From Pseudomonas syringae CC1557 (GTDB taxonomy: Bacteria; Pseudomonadota; Gammaproteobacteria; Pseudomonadales; Pseudomonadaceae), in contig NZ_CP007014.1 of assembly GCF_000452705.1 (NCBI RefSeq), forward strand, positions 5,362,501 to 5,426,500: a stretch of 64,000 nt of DNA. Reading direction: 5' to 3'. Below the pieces are notes generated by a model. It was not told the DNA's origin and made no database searches. It saw only the letters and a program-made list of their open reading frames with translations. Below are positions 48,142-57,055 of this stretch, piece by piece. The stretch's first letter is position 1, and each line of letters starts with the position of its first letter. Position numbers and translations under genes: made by a program.

Positions 48142-48858
48142 TCAGGGCTTGGCAGGCGTCAGGATGATGTGGGCTTTTTCATTGCGCTCGATTTCGCGAC
48201 GCAATTGCAGTTCAAAATCCGGATTTGCCTTGATTACCCGTTTGGTCAGCAATGTGGCCAGCCACGGGTAATCTTCGGTGCGCGGCACCACCAGCAGCAC
48301 GTCACAGTTGAACGCTACGGTATCCGCTGCAATGTCATCCAGTTGGCGACGCAATGCAGGCATATCACCGATTTTCAGGTCGATTGTGGTACTCGGTGCA
48401 GACGGATCAACCAGCTTGGCCACTCTTCTCGCCTCAGCCTCTCTCAATTCCGCTTCAGCTTTTTCCAGCTCTGCCTTGCGTGCATGGGCAATCGCACCAT
48501 TGACGCCGCTGGTCAGCGCTGGCGCTTTGGGCATCAGTGCGCGAGCGCGACTCAATGCGCTGGCCGCAGCGTTCATGTCACCCTTCTGCAGGCTGATCTG
48601 GCTGCGGCTCAGGTAGGCTTCTGCGAGACGACGCTGGAGAGGCTCAAGCCGGGCGTCGTCGGCATTCGCTGCTTGCAACGCCGCCAGTTGATCCTCGGCA
48701 GTTGCCAGTTCATTGCCGGCGATGTTCTGTTCCAACTGCGCAAAGGCATCAGGCTGAGCCTCGGACGCAGGCGTCTGGACCGTTGGCGCGCTCTGACAGG
48801 CACCCAACAGGATGGAAAATGCGACAAGCAGCAGATAGCGTGGGGCGAACGGCTTCAT
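48142..48858 (-). CDS. Predicted periplasmic lipoprotein with TPR-like helices
   Basis: A 238-aa lipoprotein: the signal MKPFAPRYLLLVAFSILLGA is followed by the lipobox cysteine (LLGAC). A helical, alanine-rich repeat region (about 40-150, including ALQAANADDARLEPLQRRLAEAYLS) precedes a C-terminal domain with DVLLVVPRTEDYPW and LTKRVIKANPDFELQL. Function unknown. It is conserved beside the znu genes in pseudomonads. Confidence 0.82.
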   Translation of the reverse strand: MKPFAPRYLLLVAFSILLGACQSAPTVQTPASEAQPDAFAQLEQNIAGNELATAEDQLAALQAANADDARLEPLQRRLAEAYLSRSQISLQKGDMNAAASALSRARALMPKAPALTSGVNGAIAHARKAELEKAEAELREAEARRVAKLVDPSAPSTTIDLKIGDMPALRRQLDDIAADTVAFNCDVLLVVPRTEDYPWLATLLTKRVIKANPDFELQLRREIERNEKAHIILTPAKP

Positions 48859-48896
48859 TCCTGCGATTCTCTAGTTTGCGCAAAAAACGAGCAAGT

Positions 48897-49685
48897 CTAC
48901 ACCGCTCGCCTGGGTAGAACAAAGCTGAGCAAGAACAACGCCGCAGCGGATACCACTATAGACGGTCCGGCCGGTGTGTCCTTGAACCATGACAATGATA
49001 GCCCGATACACACCGCAGTCACGCCCAGCAGGCTTGCGCCGACCGCCATCTGCTCCGGTGAACGGGCGTGACGCTGTGCCGCAGCGGCCGGAATGATCAA
49101 CAGCGATGTAATCAGCAAAACACCGACAATTTTCATCGCCACCGCGATCACGACCGCGATCAACAGCATCAGCGCCATGCGCAGTGCAGCGACCGGCAGG
49201 CCTTCGACGCGGGCCAATTCCTCATGCACGGTCATGGCCAGCAGCGGCCGCCACAACGCAACGATGGTCACCAGCACCAATGAGCTGCCGCCGAGAATCC
49301 AGGCAAGATCGGCCGGGCTGATCGCCAGCAGATCACCGAACAGATAAGCCATCAGGTCGATTCGCACTTCGTGCATGAAGCTGAGCACGACCAGCCCGAG
49401 CGACAGCGTGCTCGGTGCCAGAATCCCCAGCAGTGTGTCCGAAGCCAATGGCTGACGCTGTTGCAGGGTGACCAGCAACACCGCCAGCAGCAGGCAGCCG
49501 CAGGTCACGGCAATGGTCGGGCTGACGTCCAGCAAAAAGCCCAGCGCCACGCCGAGCAGTGCGGCGTGGGACAGTGTGTCGCCGAAATACGCCATGCGAC
49601 GCCAGACCACAAAGGACCCGAGCGGACCGGCCACCAGGGCCAGCGCAACGCCTGCGAGCAAGGCATACAGTAGAAAATCAGCCAT
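48897..49685 (-). CDS. znuB: Zinc ABC transporter permease
   Basis: A 262-aa permease of the ABC-3 metal family with about eight hydrophobic helices and the conserved loop [18 protein letters not shown]. It imports zinc together with ZnuC and ZnuA. Its start overlaps the znuC end by 8 bases. Confidence 0.95.
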   Translation of the reverse strand: MADFLLYALLAGVALALVAGPLGSFVVWRRMAYFGDTLSHAALLGVALGFLLDVSPTIAVTCGCLLLAVLLVTLQQRQPLASDTLLGILAPSTLSLGLVVLSFMHEVRIDLMAYLFGDLLAISPADLAWILGGSSLVLVTIVALWRPLLAMTVHEELARVEGLPVAALRMALMLLIAVVIAVAMKIVGVLLITSLLIIPAAAAQRHARSPEQMAVGASLLGVTAVCIGLSLSWFKDTPAGPSIVVSAAALFLLSFVLPRRAV

Positions 49686-50466
49686 GCTTGCAGCTGTCTC
49701 CGTGAACGTGAGTGTGAGGGGCAGCCGGTGTATCGTTCACCACGGCGCCATGCAGATCGTGGGCATGGTCATGGTTGTGGTGATAGATCGCCAGACTCTG
49801 CGCATTCTTGCCGAACAGTTCGACGAACGCCGGATCATGGCTGACCTGCTCGGGATGGCCAGAGCAGCAGACATGGCGATTCAGGCACACCACCTGATCG
49901 GTTGTGCTCATCACCAGATGCAGATCGTGGGACACCATCAATACCCCGCACTGGTGACGGTCGCGCAGACGCGTGATCAGGCTGTACAACTCGGCCTGCC
50001 CGGCCACGTCGACGCCCTGTACCGGCTCGTCGAGCACCAGAAGTTCAGGCTTGCGCAACAGGGCGCGGGCCAGCAAGACGCGCTGCATTTCGCCACCGGA
50101 AATACCCTGCAACGGGCTGTCGATGACTTTTTCAGCGCCGACTTCTTCCAGCGCAGATTGCGCGGCAGCCCGATCTACGCCCGGCACCAGACGCAAAAAG
50201 CGCAGCACCGACAGCGGCAAAGTCTGGTCTACGTGCAGTTTTTGCGGCATGTAGCCGACGCGCAGCCTGGGTTTGCGCCATACCGTGCCTGAATCGGGCT
50301 TGAGCAGCCCCAGCACCGCACGCACCAGGGTAGTTTTGCCTGCACCATTGGGGCCGATCAGCGTGACGATTTCGCCGGGACGGACGCTGAGCTGAATGTT
50401 ATCCAGCACACTTTGCCCCGACAGCGTGACGGCAACCTGCTCCAGGCGTATCAATGCATCCGTCAT
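49678..50466 (-). CDS. znuC: Zinc ABC transporter ATP-binding protein with His-rich tail
   Basis: A 262-aa ATPase from [18 protein letters not shown]. Walker A is GPNGAGKTT, the signature is ISGGEMQRV, Walker B is [12 protein letters not shown]. The C-terminal tail is rich in His ([13 protein letters not shown], then [12 protein letters not shown]), a possible zinc-sensing or buffering segment. Its start ATG overlaps the zur stop (TGATGA), so it is coupled to zur. Confidence 0.94.
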   Translation of the reverse strand: MTDALIRLEQVAVTLSGQSVLDNIQLSVRPGEIVTLIGPNGAGKTTLVRAVLGLLKPDSGTVWRKPRLRVGYMPQKLHVDQTLPLSVLRFLRLVPGVDRAAAQSALEEVGAEKVIDSPLQGISGGEMQRVLLARALLRKPELLVLDEPVQGVDVAGQAELYSLITRLRDRHQCGVLMVSHDLHLVMSTTDQVVCLNRHVCCSGHPEQVSHDPAFVELFGKNAQSLAIYHHNHDHAHDLHGAVVNDTPAAPHTHVHGDSCKHG

Positions 50467-50948
50467 CAGGCGGCCTTGCAGCCAGCGCACACGCCGACGA
50501 TCTCGACGGTCTGGCCTTCAACCGCAAAGCCGACTCCGGTGGCAGCATCGACCACAGACGCGCTGATAGCCGGATGTTGCAACTCGATAGCGGCATGACA
50601 CACACGGCAGATCAGAAACTGGCCCTGATGCGCGTGGGTCGGGTGATTGCAGCCGGTAAAGGCGTTGAGCGAGGCGATCCGATGGACCAGGCCGTTTTCC
50701 AGCAGGAAATCCAGTGCACGGTAGACGGTTGGCGGCGCGGCGCGGCGGCCATCCTCTTCACTGAGCACCGCCAGAATGTCGTACGCACCCAGCGGTTTGT
50801 GGCTTTGCCAGACCAGTTCCAGCACGCGGCGGCGCAATGTGGTCAGGCGCAGCCCCTGTTTTGTGCACAGCGCATCGGCTTCGGCGAGGGCCGAATGCAC
50901 GCAATGGGAGTGATCATGGGGGCGACTGGCCAGGGGAGTATTGGGCAT
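50466..50948 (-). CDS. zur: Zinc uptake regulator (Fur family)
   Basis: A 160-aa Fur-family repressor. A winged HTH ([17 protein letters not shown]... [19 protein letters not shown]) is followed by the dimerisation domain with [19 protein letters not shown] and CAGCK, the two CxxC zinc structural motifs. With zinc it represses znu genes. It heads zur-znuC-znuB and is divergent from znuA over 58 bases containing a likely Zur box. Confidence 0.93.
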   Translation of the reverse strand: MPNTPLASRPHDHSHCVHSALAEADALCTKQGLRLTTLRRRVLELVWQSHKPLGAYDILAVLSEEDGRRAAPPTVYRALDFLLENGLVHRIASLNAFTGCNHPTHAHQGQFLICRVCHAAIELQHPAISASVVDAATGVGFAVEGQTVEIVGVCAGCKAA

Positions 50949-50974
50949 GAGCAGCGACGATATTGGCTAGAGAC

Positions 50975-50987
50975 GTTATTATGTTAC
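50975..50987. promoter_or_regulatory. Probable Zur box between zur and znuA
   Basis: GTTATTATGTTAC resembles the Zur palindrome (GTTAT-x-ATAAC type) and lies in the 58-base divergent promoter region. It could control both transcripts. The match is imperfect. Confidence 0.6.
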
Positions 50988-51006
50988 CTGTTCCTGGCTT
51001 ATATGA

Positions 51007-51951
51007 GTGATTCGAGTGCGCCGTCTTTTCAATCTTGTTGCTGTTCTGTGGATCAGTCTGTTGTTCATCGCCCCGGCTCAGGCCGAGGTCAACGTGTTGA
51101 CCAGTATCAAGCCATTGCAGCTGATTGCGGCGGCTGTACAGGATGGCGTCGGTAAGCCCGAAGTGCTTTTACCGCCCGGCGCTTCACCGCATAACTATGC
51201 GCTACGCCCATCCGACGTGCGGCGTGTGCGGGAAGTAGCGTTGTTCTACTGGATCGGCCCGGACATGGAAGCCTTCCTGCCGCGAGTCCTGCAAGGCCGC
51301 AAGTTGCCGGCGGTTGCCGTGCAATCCCTGCCCGGCATGCACTTGCGCCATTTCGGTGAAGACAACGCCTCCCATGATGACCACGGTCATGACGACGATG
51401 CAGACGAACATGATCACAATCATCAGCCTGGCAGCCTGGACTCGCATCTGTGGCTGTCGACCGTCAATGCGCGAGTAATTGCAGCAAAAATGGCGGCTGA
51501 TCTGAGCGCTGCGGACCCGGCCAATGCGACTCGCTACGCCAGTAACGCCGAAGCGTTCAGCAAGCGTCTGGATGCGCTGGACGCCCGAATCAAGGGTCGT
51601 GTCAGCGCTGTTGCAGGCAAACCTTTCTTCGTGTTCCACGAGGCGTTCGATTATTTCGAAGAAGCTTACGGGCTCAAGCACGCCGGGGTATTCGCCATCG
51701 CCGCCGAGATCCAGCCCGGTGCGCAGCATGTGGCCGCCATGCGGGAACGCCTGAAAGCTGCGGGCAAGACCTGCGTATTCAGCGAGCCACCTTTGCGCCC
51801 GCGCCTGGCAGACACCCTGAGCGCCGGGCTGCCGGTCAAACTGGCCGAACTGGATGCGCTGGGTGGTTACATTCCGCCAACCGCGCAAGGTTACGAGCAG
51901 GTATTGCAGAGACTGGCTGATGATCTGACGGGCTGCCTGAGCAGTATTTGA
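51007..51951 (+). CDS. znuA: Zinc ABC transporter substrate-binding protein
   Basis: A 314-aa periplasmic zinc-binding protein. A GTG start gives MIRVRRLFNLVAVLWISLLF with a signal peptide cleaved near AQA-EVNVL; a second in-frame GTG is four codons later. Zinc-ligand histidines lie in PPGASPHNYALRPSD and LDSHLWLSTVNAR. A His/Asp-rich loop (DDHGHDDDADEHDHNH) near residues 120-138 is typical. It is divergent from zur and convergent with thrB. Confidence 0.94.
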   Translation: MIRVRRLFNLVAVLWISLLFIAPAQAEVNVLTSIKPLQLIAAAVQDGVGKPEVLLPPGASPHNYALRPSDVRRVREVALFYWIGPDMEAFLPRVLQGRKLPAVAVQSLPGMHLRHFGEDNASHDDHGHDDDADEHDHNHQPGSLDSHLWLSTVNARVIAAKMAADLSAADPANATRYASNAEAFSKRLDALDARIKGRVSAVAGKPFFVFHEAFDYFEEAYGLKHAGVFAIAAEIQPGAQHVAAMRERLKAAGKTCVFSEPPLRPRLADTLSAGLPVKLAELDALGGYIPPTAQGYEQVLQRLADDLTGCLSSI

Positions 51952-51972
51952 TAGCACAGGCACTTTTCGTCC

Positions 51973-52011
51973 TGACTATTGTGCCAACGCGAAGCATTGG
52001 CACAATAGTCA
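51973..52011. terminator. Perfect 15-bp palindrome between convergent znuA and thrB
   Basis: TGACTATTGTGCCAA, loop CGCGAAGCA, TTGGCACAATAGTCA is a perfect 15-bp inverted repeat. Its core GTGCCAA-TGCTTCGCG-TTGG also occurs at 5199 with one to two changes, so it belongs to a REP-like family. Placed between two convergent stops it probably serves as a bidirectional 3'-end structure, though no U-run follows. Confidence 0.65.
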
Positions 52012-52047
52012 ACGAGGAAGCGCGAGCCGCACGCCCAAAGGCATCAG

Positions 52048-52998
52048 TCAGAGCGCAAACGGCAGTGCGATGCGCGCTTCCTGGCGCTGGGCCAGGCGCT
52101 GTTCGAACTCCACGGGATCGTGAATCAGCACGTCTTGCCCGGCGAAGGTTTCGGCGGCGATCAGGCGTGACAGCCAGAAACGCACGCAGGCGATGCGCAG
52201 CATAGTGTCCCAGAGCTTCGATTCCGCAGCCGTGAAGGGCCGCAGGCCTGCATAAGCGCCCAGCAAGGCGCGGGCGCGGACGGCGTCAAGCTCGCCGTTT
52301 TCGCGGGAACACCAGTCGTTGAGGGCAATCGCCAGGTCATACAGCATCGGGCCGGAGCAGGCATTGTAAAAGTCGATCAGCCCGGTAAGGTGTGTGCCTT
52401 CAAACAGCACGTTGTCGCGAAACAGGTCAGCATGCAGGTTGGCACGCGGCAACGCCATGATCTGCGGCTTGAGGTCTTCGATTTCCTGAAGGCTTTCTGC
52501 AAGCAATGCCCGCTGGGTCTCGCCCAGGTGCGACAGAAAATTCCGCCCCTCGCTCAACATCCAGTCCAGCCCGCGATCAGTCTTGCGCTCGACTATCTGC
52601 TCGCATGTCGCCAAATGCAGATTGGCCAGCAACTCGCCAATCTGTACGCAATGTTGGGTATTCGGCTCACTGATGTGCTTGCCCGGCAGGCGCGGCTGCA
52701 GAAGCGCCGGTTTGCCTGCCAGCTCGCGCAGCGCCTGACCGTCGGTGGTACGCAGTGCATAAGGCACCGGAAGATCGGCCTCATGCAGCACATCAAGCAG
52801 CTCGATGAAGAACGGCATTTCCTGAACAGGACCGCGCTCTACCAGGGTCAGGACGAACTCGCCCTGCTCCAGGCTGATGAAGTAATTGGTGTTTTCACTG
52901 CCAGCGGCAATGCCCTGAAAGTCAAGCAGACGGCCGAGCCCGTAAGGGGCGAGAAATGTTTCCAGCTCGGGCCGAGCCAGCGGGGTAAAAACGGACAT
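52048..52998 (-). CDS. thrB: Homoserine kinase (ThrB, aminoglycoside-phosphotransferase fold)
   Basis: A 316-aa homoserine kinase of the non-GHMP, APH-like type used by pseudomonads. It starts MSVFTPLARPELETFLAPYG. The nucleotide region has GSENTNYFI, the catalytic loop is LPRANLHADLFRDNVLF (HxDxxxxN), and the metal loop is GLIDFYNACSGPMLYDLA. It phosphorylates homoserine in threonine synthesis. An ATG six codons upstream (53016) is possible but less likely. Confidence 0.92.
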   Translation of the reverse strand: MSVFTPLARPELETFLAPYGLGRLLDFQGIAAGSENTNYFISLEQGEFVLTLVERGPVQEMPFFIELLDVLHEADLPVPYALRTTDGQALRELAGKPALLQPRLPGKHISEPNTQHCVQIGELLANLHLATCEQIVERKTDRGLDWMLSEGRNFLSHLGETQRALLAESLQEIEDLKPQIMALPRANLHADLFRDNVLFEGTHLTGLIDFYNACSGPMLYDLAIALNDWCSRENGELDAVRARALLGAYAGLRPFTAAESKLWDTMLRIACVRFWLSRLIAAETFAGQDVLIHDPVEFEQRLAQRQEARIALPFAL

Positions 52999-53048
52999 AT
53001 CAGGACTGCCAACCATTAAAGTGAATGTAGGGTGCTACCGGATAACAA

Positions 53049-53336
53049 CTACCAGCTGAATATTTCCCACTGCGGGATCAGCATGTCCGGTTGATCCGAA
53101 CGGATGAAGTTGGGGCTTGTACCATCGGCGCGCACCAGAAAATAGGGTTTGCCGTGTTTCGGAGTAATTTTGACCGCATACAAAAAACCATTCTGACGGT
53201 ATTCCTGAATGGTTCTGTCACCGTCGGTGCGGATAGTAACGTCCGGCGCCGCCGAGGGTGAGTCCTCTGCTGCAACCGCGAGCAAAGGGCAAAGCGCCAA
53301 CAGGCCGGTCAATAAGAGTCGATTTACCTTGCGCAT
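53049..53336 (-). CDS. DUF2782-type small periplasmic protein
   Basis: A 95-aa secreted protein with signal peptide MRKVNRLLLTGLLALCPLLA (cleavage near VAA). The mature part contains TIQEYRQNGFLYAVKITPKH and GKPYFLVRADG, the conserved DUF2782 core. Function unknown. It lies between thrB and polA, both in PAO1 and here, and is transcribed in the thrB direction, 51 bases before it. Confidence 0.87.
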   Translation of the reverse strand: MRKVNRLLLTGLLALCPLLAVAAEDSPSAAPDVTIRTDGDRTIQEYRQNGFLYAVKITPKHGKPYFLVRADGTSPNFIRSDQPDMLIPQWEIFSW

Positions 53337-53410
53337 GATAACCTTGTCCCTTTGTCGTCAATGGTCCGCGCATTCTAGCGCCGCACCCGCCGAAAAGGTT
53401 GATTCTGCTC

Positions 53411-56176
53411 ATGACCCAAGCGCCGCTCGTCCTGGTAGACGGTTCTTCTTACCTCTACCGTGCCTTCCACGCACTGCCCCCCCTGACCACGTCCAAAGGG
53501 CTGCCGACCGGCGCCGTCAAAGGCGTGCTGAACATGCTCAAAAGCCTGCGCCGCCAGTATCCGGACAGCCCGCTCGCGGTGGTTTTCGACGCCAAGGGCG
53601 GGACGTTCCGTGACGCGTTGTACACCGACTATAAAGCCAACCGGCCCAGCATGCCGGACGATCTGCGTGTGCAGGTCGATCTGCTGCATGCCTGCGTCAA
53701 AGGCATGGGCTATCCATTCCTGTGCGTGGAAGGCGTCGAAGCGGATGACGTGATCGGCACCCTGGCGCGCAGCAGCGCGGCGGCGGATCGGCCAGTGGTC
53801 ATTTCCACTGGCGACAAGGACATGGCGCAGTTGGTCGACGGGCATATCACCCTGGTCAACACCATGACCGGCAGCGTGCTCGACGTGGCGGGCGTGAAAG
53901 AGAAATTCGGCGTCGGCCCGGAGCACATCATCGATTACCTCGCGCTGATGGGCGACAAGGTTGACAACATTCCCGGCGTGCCGGGCGTCGGTGAGAAAAC
54001 TGCCGTCGGCCTGCTGGTCGGTGTCGGCGGCGGGATAAAGGAGCTTTACGACAACCTCGACAAGGTCGCGACCCTGCCAATCCGTGGCGCCAAGACCCTG
54101 GCCGCCAAGCTCGAAGAACACCGCGAGATGGCTTTCCTGTCCTACGAACTGGCAACCATCAAGATCGACGTGCCTCTGGACATCGAGCTGGATCAGTTGC
54201 ACTGCGGCGAGCCGGACCGCGACACGCTGATGGAGCTGTACGCCGAGCTGGAATTCAAGAGCTGGATCGAAGACCTGCAACGCGACGCCAAGCGTGCCGG
54301 ACAGGAACTGGCGGTTGAAGAACCGACAGTCGCAGCAAAGGAAGCGGCCTATGAAGTCATCCTTGAACAAGCCCAGTTCGATGCCTGGCTGAAAAAGCTT
54401 CAGGCGGCGCCGCTTTTTGCTTTCGTCACCCAGAGCAACGGCACCGACGCCCAGCGTGCACAACTGGTCGGTTTGTCTTTCGCCATCCAGACCCACGAAG
54501 CGGCTTATATCCCGCTGACTCACTCGTACATGGGCGTGCCCCAGCAGCTGGACCGCGACACGGTGCTCAAGACGCTCAAACCGTTGCTGGAAGACCCGGG
54601 CAAGATCAAGGTCGGCCAGCACGCCAAATTCGCCATCAACCTGCTTGCCAACTGCGCGGTCGATGGCGATCAGACGCAGGGCATCGATTTGCAGGGCGTC
54701 AGGTTCGACACCATTCTGGAATCCTACGTTCTCGATTCCACTGCAACGCGTCACGACCGCGACAGTCTGGTGGCCAAGTACCTGACGCACACGCCGATAA
54801 ACTTTCAGGACATCGCCGGCAAAGGTGCCAAACAGCTGACCTTCGACCAGATTGCCCTGGAGCAGGCGGGCAACTATGCCGCTGAAGAAGCCGATCTGAC
54901 CCTGCGCCTGCATGAAGTCTTCGACGCGCGTCTGGCGGCAATCCCGACCTTGCAGCCGGTGCTCAACGATATCGAAATGCCGCTGGTGCCCGTACTGGCC
55001 CGTATCGAGCGCCAGGGCGCGCTGGTCGACGCCAACCTGCTGGGCATCCAGAGCGTTGAACTGGGCGACAAGATGACCGCACTGGAGCGCGAAGCCTTCG
55101 CCATTGCCGGTGAAGAGTTCAACCTCGGCTCGCCCAAGCAGCTCGGGGTGATTCTCTATGAAAAACTCGGCATGCCGATCCTCAGCAAAACCGCCACCGG
55201 CCAGCCGTCGACTGCCGAAGCGGTGCTGGCCGAACTGGCCGAGCAGGATTTCCCGCTGCCCAAGGTGCTGATGCAGTACCGCTCGATGAGCAAGCTCAAG
55301 AGTACGTACACCGACCGTCTGCCCGAGCAGATCAACCCGCGCACCGGACGCATCCATACCTCTTACCATCAGGCGGTAGCGGTGACAGGCCGTTTGTCCT
55401 CCAGTGATCCGAACCTGCAGAACATCCCGATTCGTACCGCTGAAGGCCGACGCATCCGCCAGGCGTTCGTGGCGCCCAAGGGTTACAAACTGCTGGCAGC
55501 GGACTATTCGCAGATCGAACTGCGGATCATGGCGCATCTGGCGAAGGACGAAGGCTTGCTGCACGCGTTCCGCAACGATCTGGACGTGCACCGGGCGACG
55601 GCGGCGGAAGTCTTCGGCGTCGAGCTGGACGGCGTCACTAATGACATGCGGCGCAGCGCCAAGGCGATCAACTTCGGCCTGATCTACGGCATGAGCGCGT
55701 TCGGCCTGGCCAAACAGATCGGTGTCGACCGCAAGCAATCACAGGCCTACGTAGACCGGTACTTCGCTCGCTACCCCGGCGTACTCGACTACATGGAGCG
55801 CACCCGCGCCCAGGCCGCCGAGCAGGGCTTTGTCGAAACCATCTTCGGTCGCCGCCTGTACCTGCCCGACATCAACGCCAAGAACCCGTCCCTGCGCAAG
55901 GGCGCGGAGCGCATGGCGATCAACGCGCCAATGCAAGGCACCGCCGCAGACATCATCAAAAAAGCGATGGTGGCGGTGAACGGCTGGCTGGATGAGTCGG
56001 GGCTGGATGCGCGCGTCATCCTGCAGGTACACGATGAACTGGTGCTGGAAGTGCGCGAAGACCTGGTTGATCAGATCAGCGAACAGATCCGTCCGCACAT
56101 GAGCGGGGCAGCAGAATTGGCCGTGCCACTGCTGGTGGAAGTGGGTGTGGGCAACAATTGGGACGAGGCACATTGA
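53411..56176 (+). CDS. polA: DNA polymerase I with inactivated proofreading site
   Basis: A 921-aa family A polymerase from MTQAPLVLVDGSSYLYRAFH. The 5' nuclease domain (1-290) keeps its acidic residues (VFDAKGGTFRD, VEGVEADDVIGTL, STGDKDMAQL). The polymerase domain (about 520-921) keeps motif A ADYSQIELRIMAH, motif B RRSAKAINFGLIYGMSAFG and motif C VHDELVLEV. The 3'-5' exonuclease domain aligns with Klenow, but the four metal-binding acids are replaced: D355 by V339, E357 by Q341, D424 by A408, D501 by E493. It should thus lack proofreading. It acts in Okazaki fragment maturation and repair. Confidence 0.95.
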   Translation: MTQAPLVLVDGSSYLYRAFHALPPLTTSKGLPTGAVKGVLNMLKSLRRQYPDSPLAVVFDAKGGTFRDALYTDYKANRPSMPDDLRVQVDLLHACVKGMGYPFLCVEGVEADDVIGTLARSSAAADRPVVISTGDKDMAQLVDGHITLVNTMTGSVLDVAGVKEKFGVGPEHIIDYLALMGDKVDNIPGVPGVGEKTAVGLLVGVGGGIKELYDNLDKVATLPIRGAKTLAAKLEEHREMAFLSYELATIKIDVPLDIELDQLHCGEPDRDTLMELYAELEFKSWIEDLQRDAKRAGQELAVEEPTVAAKEAAYEVILEQAQFDAWLKKLQAAPLFAFVTQSNGTDAQRAQLVGLSFAIQTHEAAYIPLTHSYMGVPQQLDRDTVLKTLKPLLEDPGKIKVGQHAKFAINLLANCAVDGDQTQGIDLQGVRFDTILESYVLDSTATRHDRDSLVAKYLTHTPINFQDIAGKGAKQLTFDQIALEQAGNYAAEEADLTLRLHEVFDARLAAIPTLQPVLNDIEMPLVPVLARIERQGALVDANLLGIQSVELGDKMTALEREAFAIAGEEFNLGSPKQLGVILYEKLGMPILSKTATGQPSTAEAVLAELAEQDFPLPKVLMQYRSMSKLKSTYTDRLPEQINPRTGRIHTSYHQAVAVTGRLSSSDPNLQNIPIRTAEGRRIRQAFVAPKGYKLLAADYSQIELRIMAHLAKDEGLLHAFRNDLDVHRATAAEVFGVELDGVTNDMRRSAKAINFGLIYGMSAFGLAKQIGVDRKQSQAYVDRYFARYPGVLDYMERTRAQAAEQGFVETIFGRRLYLPDINAKNPSLRKGAERMAINAPMQGTAADIIKKAMVAVNGWLDESGLDARVILQVHDELVLEVREDLVDQISEQIRPHMSGAAELAVPLLVEVGVGNNWDEAH

Positions 56177-56185
56177 GTGAAAAAG

Positions 56186-56209
56186 GGCGAATTTGTAAGC
56201 AGATTCGCC
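56186..56209 (+). terminator. Hairpin after polA
   Basis: GGCGAAT, loop of 10 bases, ATTCGCC is a perfect 7-bp stem ten bases after the polA stop, without a T-run. It probably marks the polA 3' end ahead of the sRNA promoter. Confidence 0.45.
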
Positions 56210-56246
56210 AAATACTGTAGGAAAGGTGAACTTTTCTTCATTGCTG

Positions 56247-56274
56247 GAACTTAACCATTTGGACAGGAGTCAGA
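56247..56274 (+). promoter_or_regulatory. AlgU (sigma-22)-type promoter of ersA
   Basis: GAACTT, 17-base spacer, TCAGA fits the ECF sigma-E/AlgU pattern GAACTT-N16/17-TCTGA with one change in the -10. Transcription would begin about 5-6 bases downstream. Confidence 0.75.
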
Positions 56275-56279
56275 GTTTC

Positions 56280-56409
56280 CGATTGATTGAAAAATCCATC
56301 GTGCTCCTATGTTGTGTTAAGTGTTGGCATATATCCGGACCCCACCCTAAGGTCTGGACCTTAAGCCCCGGAACTTCCTTCTCCCCATGCGAAGTCCGGG
56401 GTCTTTTTT
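56280..56409 (+). ncRNA. ersA: ErsA-type envelope-stress small RNA
   Basis: About 130 bases between polA and engB, preceded by an AlgU-type promoter and ended by a strong terminator. The terminator pairs CCCCGGAACTTC (56366) with GAAGTCCGGGG (56391) and is followed by seven Ts. Position (polA-engB gap), size (about 130 nt) and promoter class match ErsA, the sRNA described in P. aeruginosa and P. syringae that acts with AlgU and affects algC, amrZ and biofilm traits. The loop CTTCTCCCCATGC offers an exposed C-rich seed. It lies where enterics encode Spot 42. Confidence 0.82.
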
Positions 56410-56419
56410 TGCCTGCGAT

Positions 56420-57055
56420 TTACTCGGCAGGCGCCTTGTCTTCCAGTTCCATCCAGTCGGCCAGTACGGTATAGGCCTCTTCCAGCCCCATGCGCTTGGG
56501 GGCCGAGAACAACTGAATGCTGACGGCGTCGCCCCAGCCCTTGCGGATATCGGCCTGCACCTTGAGCAGCGTGTTCTTGGCTGCGCCATAGGTCAGTTTG
56601 TCGGCCTTGGTCAGCAGAATGTGCATCGGCATGTTGCTGGCTATCGCCCAATCCAGCATCAACAGGTCGAAGTCGGTCATTGGATGACGGATGTCCATCA
56701 TCAGAATCAGCCCTTTCAGACTTTCGCGACTGCCCAGGTAAGCTTCCAGGTGACGCTGCCAGTGCAGCTTCAGCGGGATGGGGACTTTCGCATAGCCGTA
56801 GCCCGGCAGGTCGACCAGACGACGATCCTCGTCCAGGCCGAAGAAGTTCAGCAACTGGGTACGCCCCGGCGTTTTGGAGGTACGCGCCAGACTGGCGTGT
56901 GTCAGGGTGTTCAGCGCGCTCGACTTGCCAGCGTTGGAGCGGCCGGCAAATGCGACCTCAAAACCTTCGTCATCGGGGCATTGGTCGACCTTGGCGGCGC
57001 TGAGCATGAACGTGGCCTGTTGGCACAGACCGAGAATAGGGTTTTTGAGTTGCAT
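56420..57055 (-). CDS. engB: Ribosome biogenesis GTPase EngB (YihA/YsxC)
   Basis: A 211-aa small GTPase from [21 protein letters not shown] motifs: G1 [10 protein letters not shown]2 TPGRTQ, G3 DLPGYG, G4 LTKADKL. It aids 50S subunit assembly. The frame is open to 57199, but the ATG at 57055 fits the family. It is convergent with ersA. Confidence 0.94.
   Translation of the reverse strand: MQLKNPILGLCQQATFMLSAAKVDQCPDDEGFEVAFAGRSNAGKSSALNTLTHASLARTSKTPGRTQLLNFFGLDEDRRLVDLPGYGYAKVPIPLKLHWQRHLEAYLGSRESLKGLILMMDIRHPMTDFDLLMLDWAIASNMPMHILLTKADKLTYGAAKNTLLKVQADIRKGWGDAVSIQLFSAPKRMGLEEAYTVLADWMELEDKAPAE

Noticed and set aside
53375..55738. 787-codon open frame antisense to polA
   Set aside because: It mirrors polA codons in a high-GC gene, has repetitive His/Gln/Arg-rich composition, and no ribosome site. 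polA on the other strand has full family motifs.
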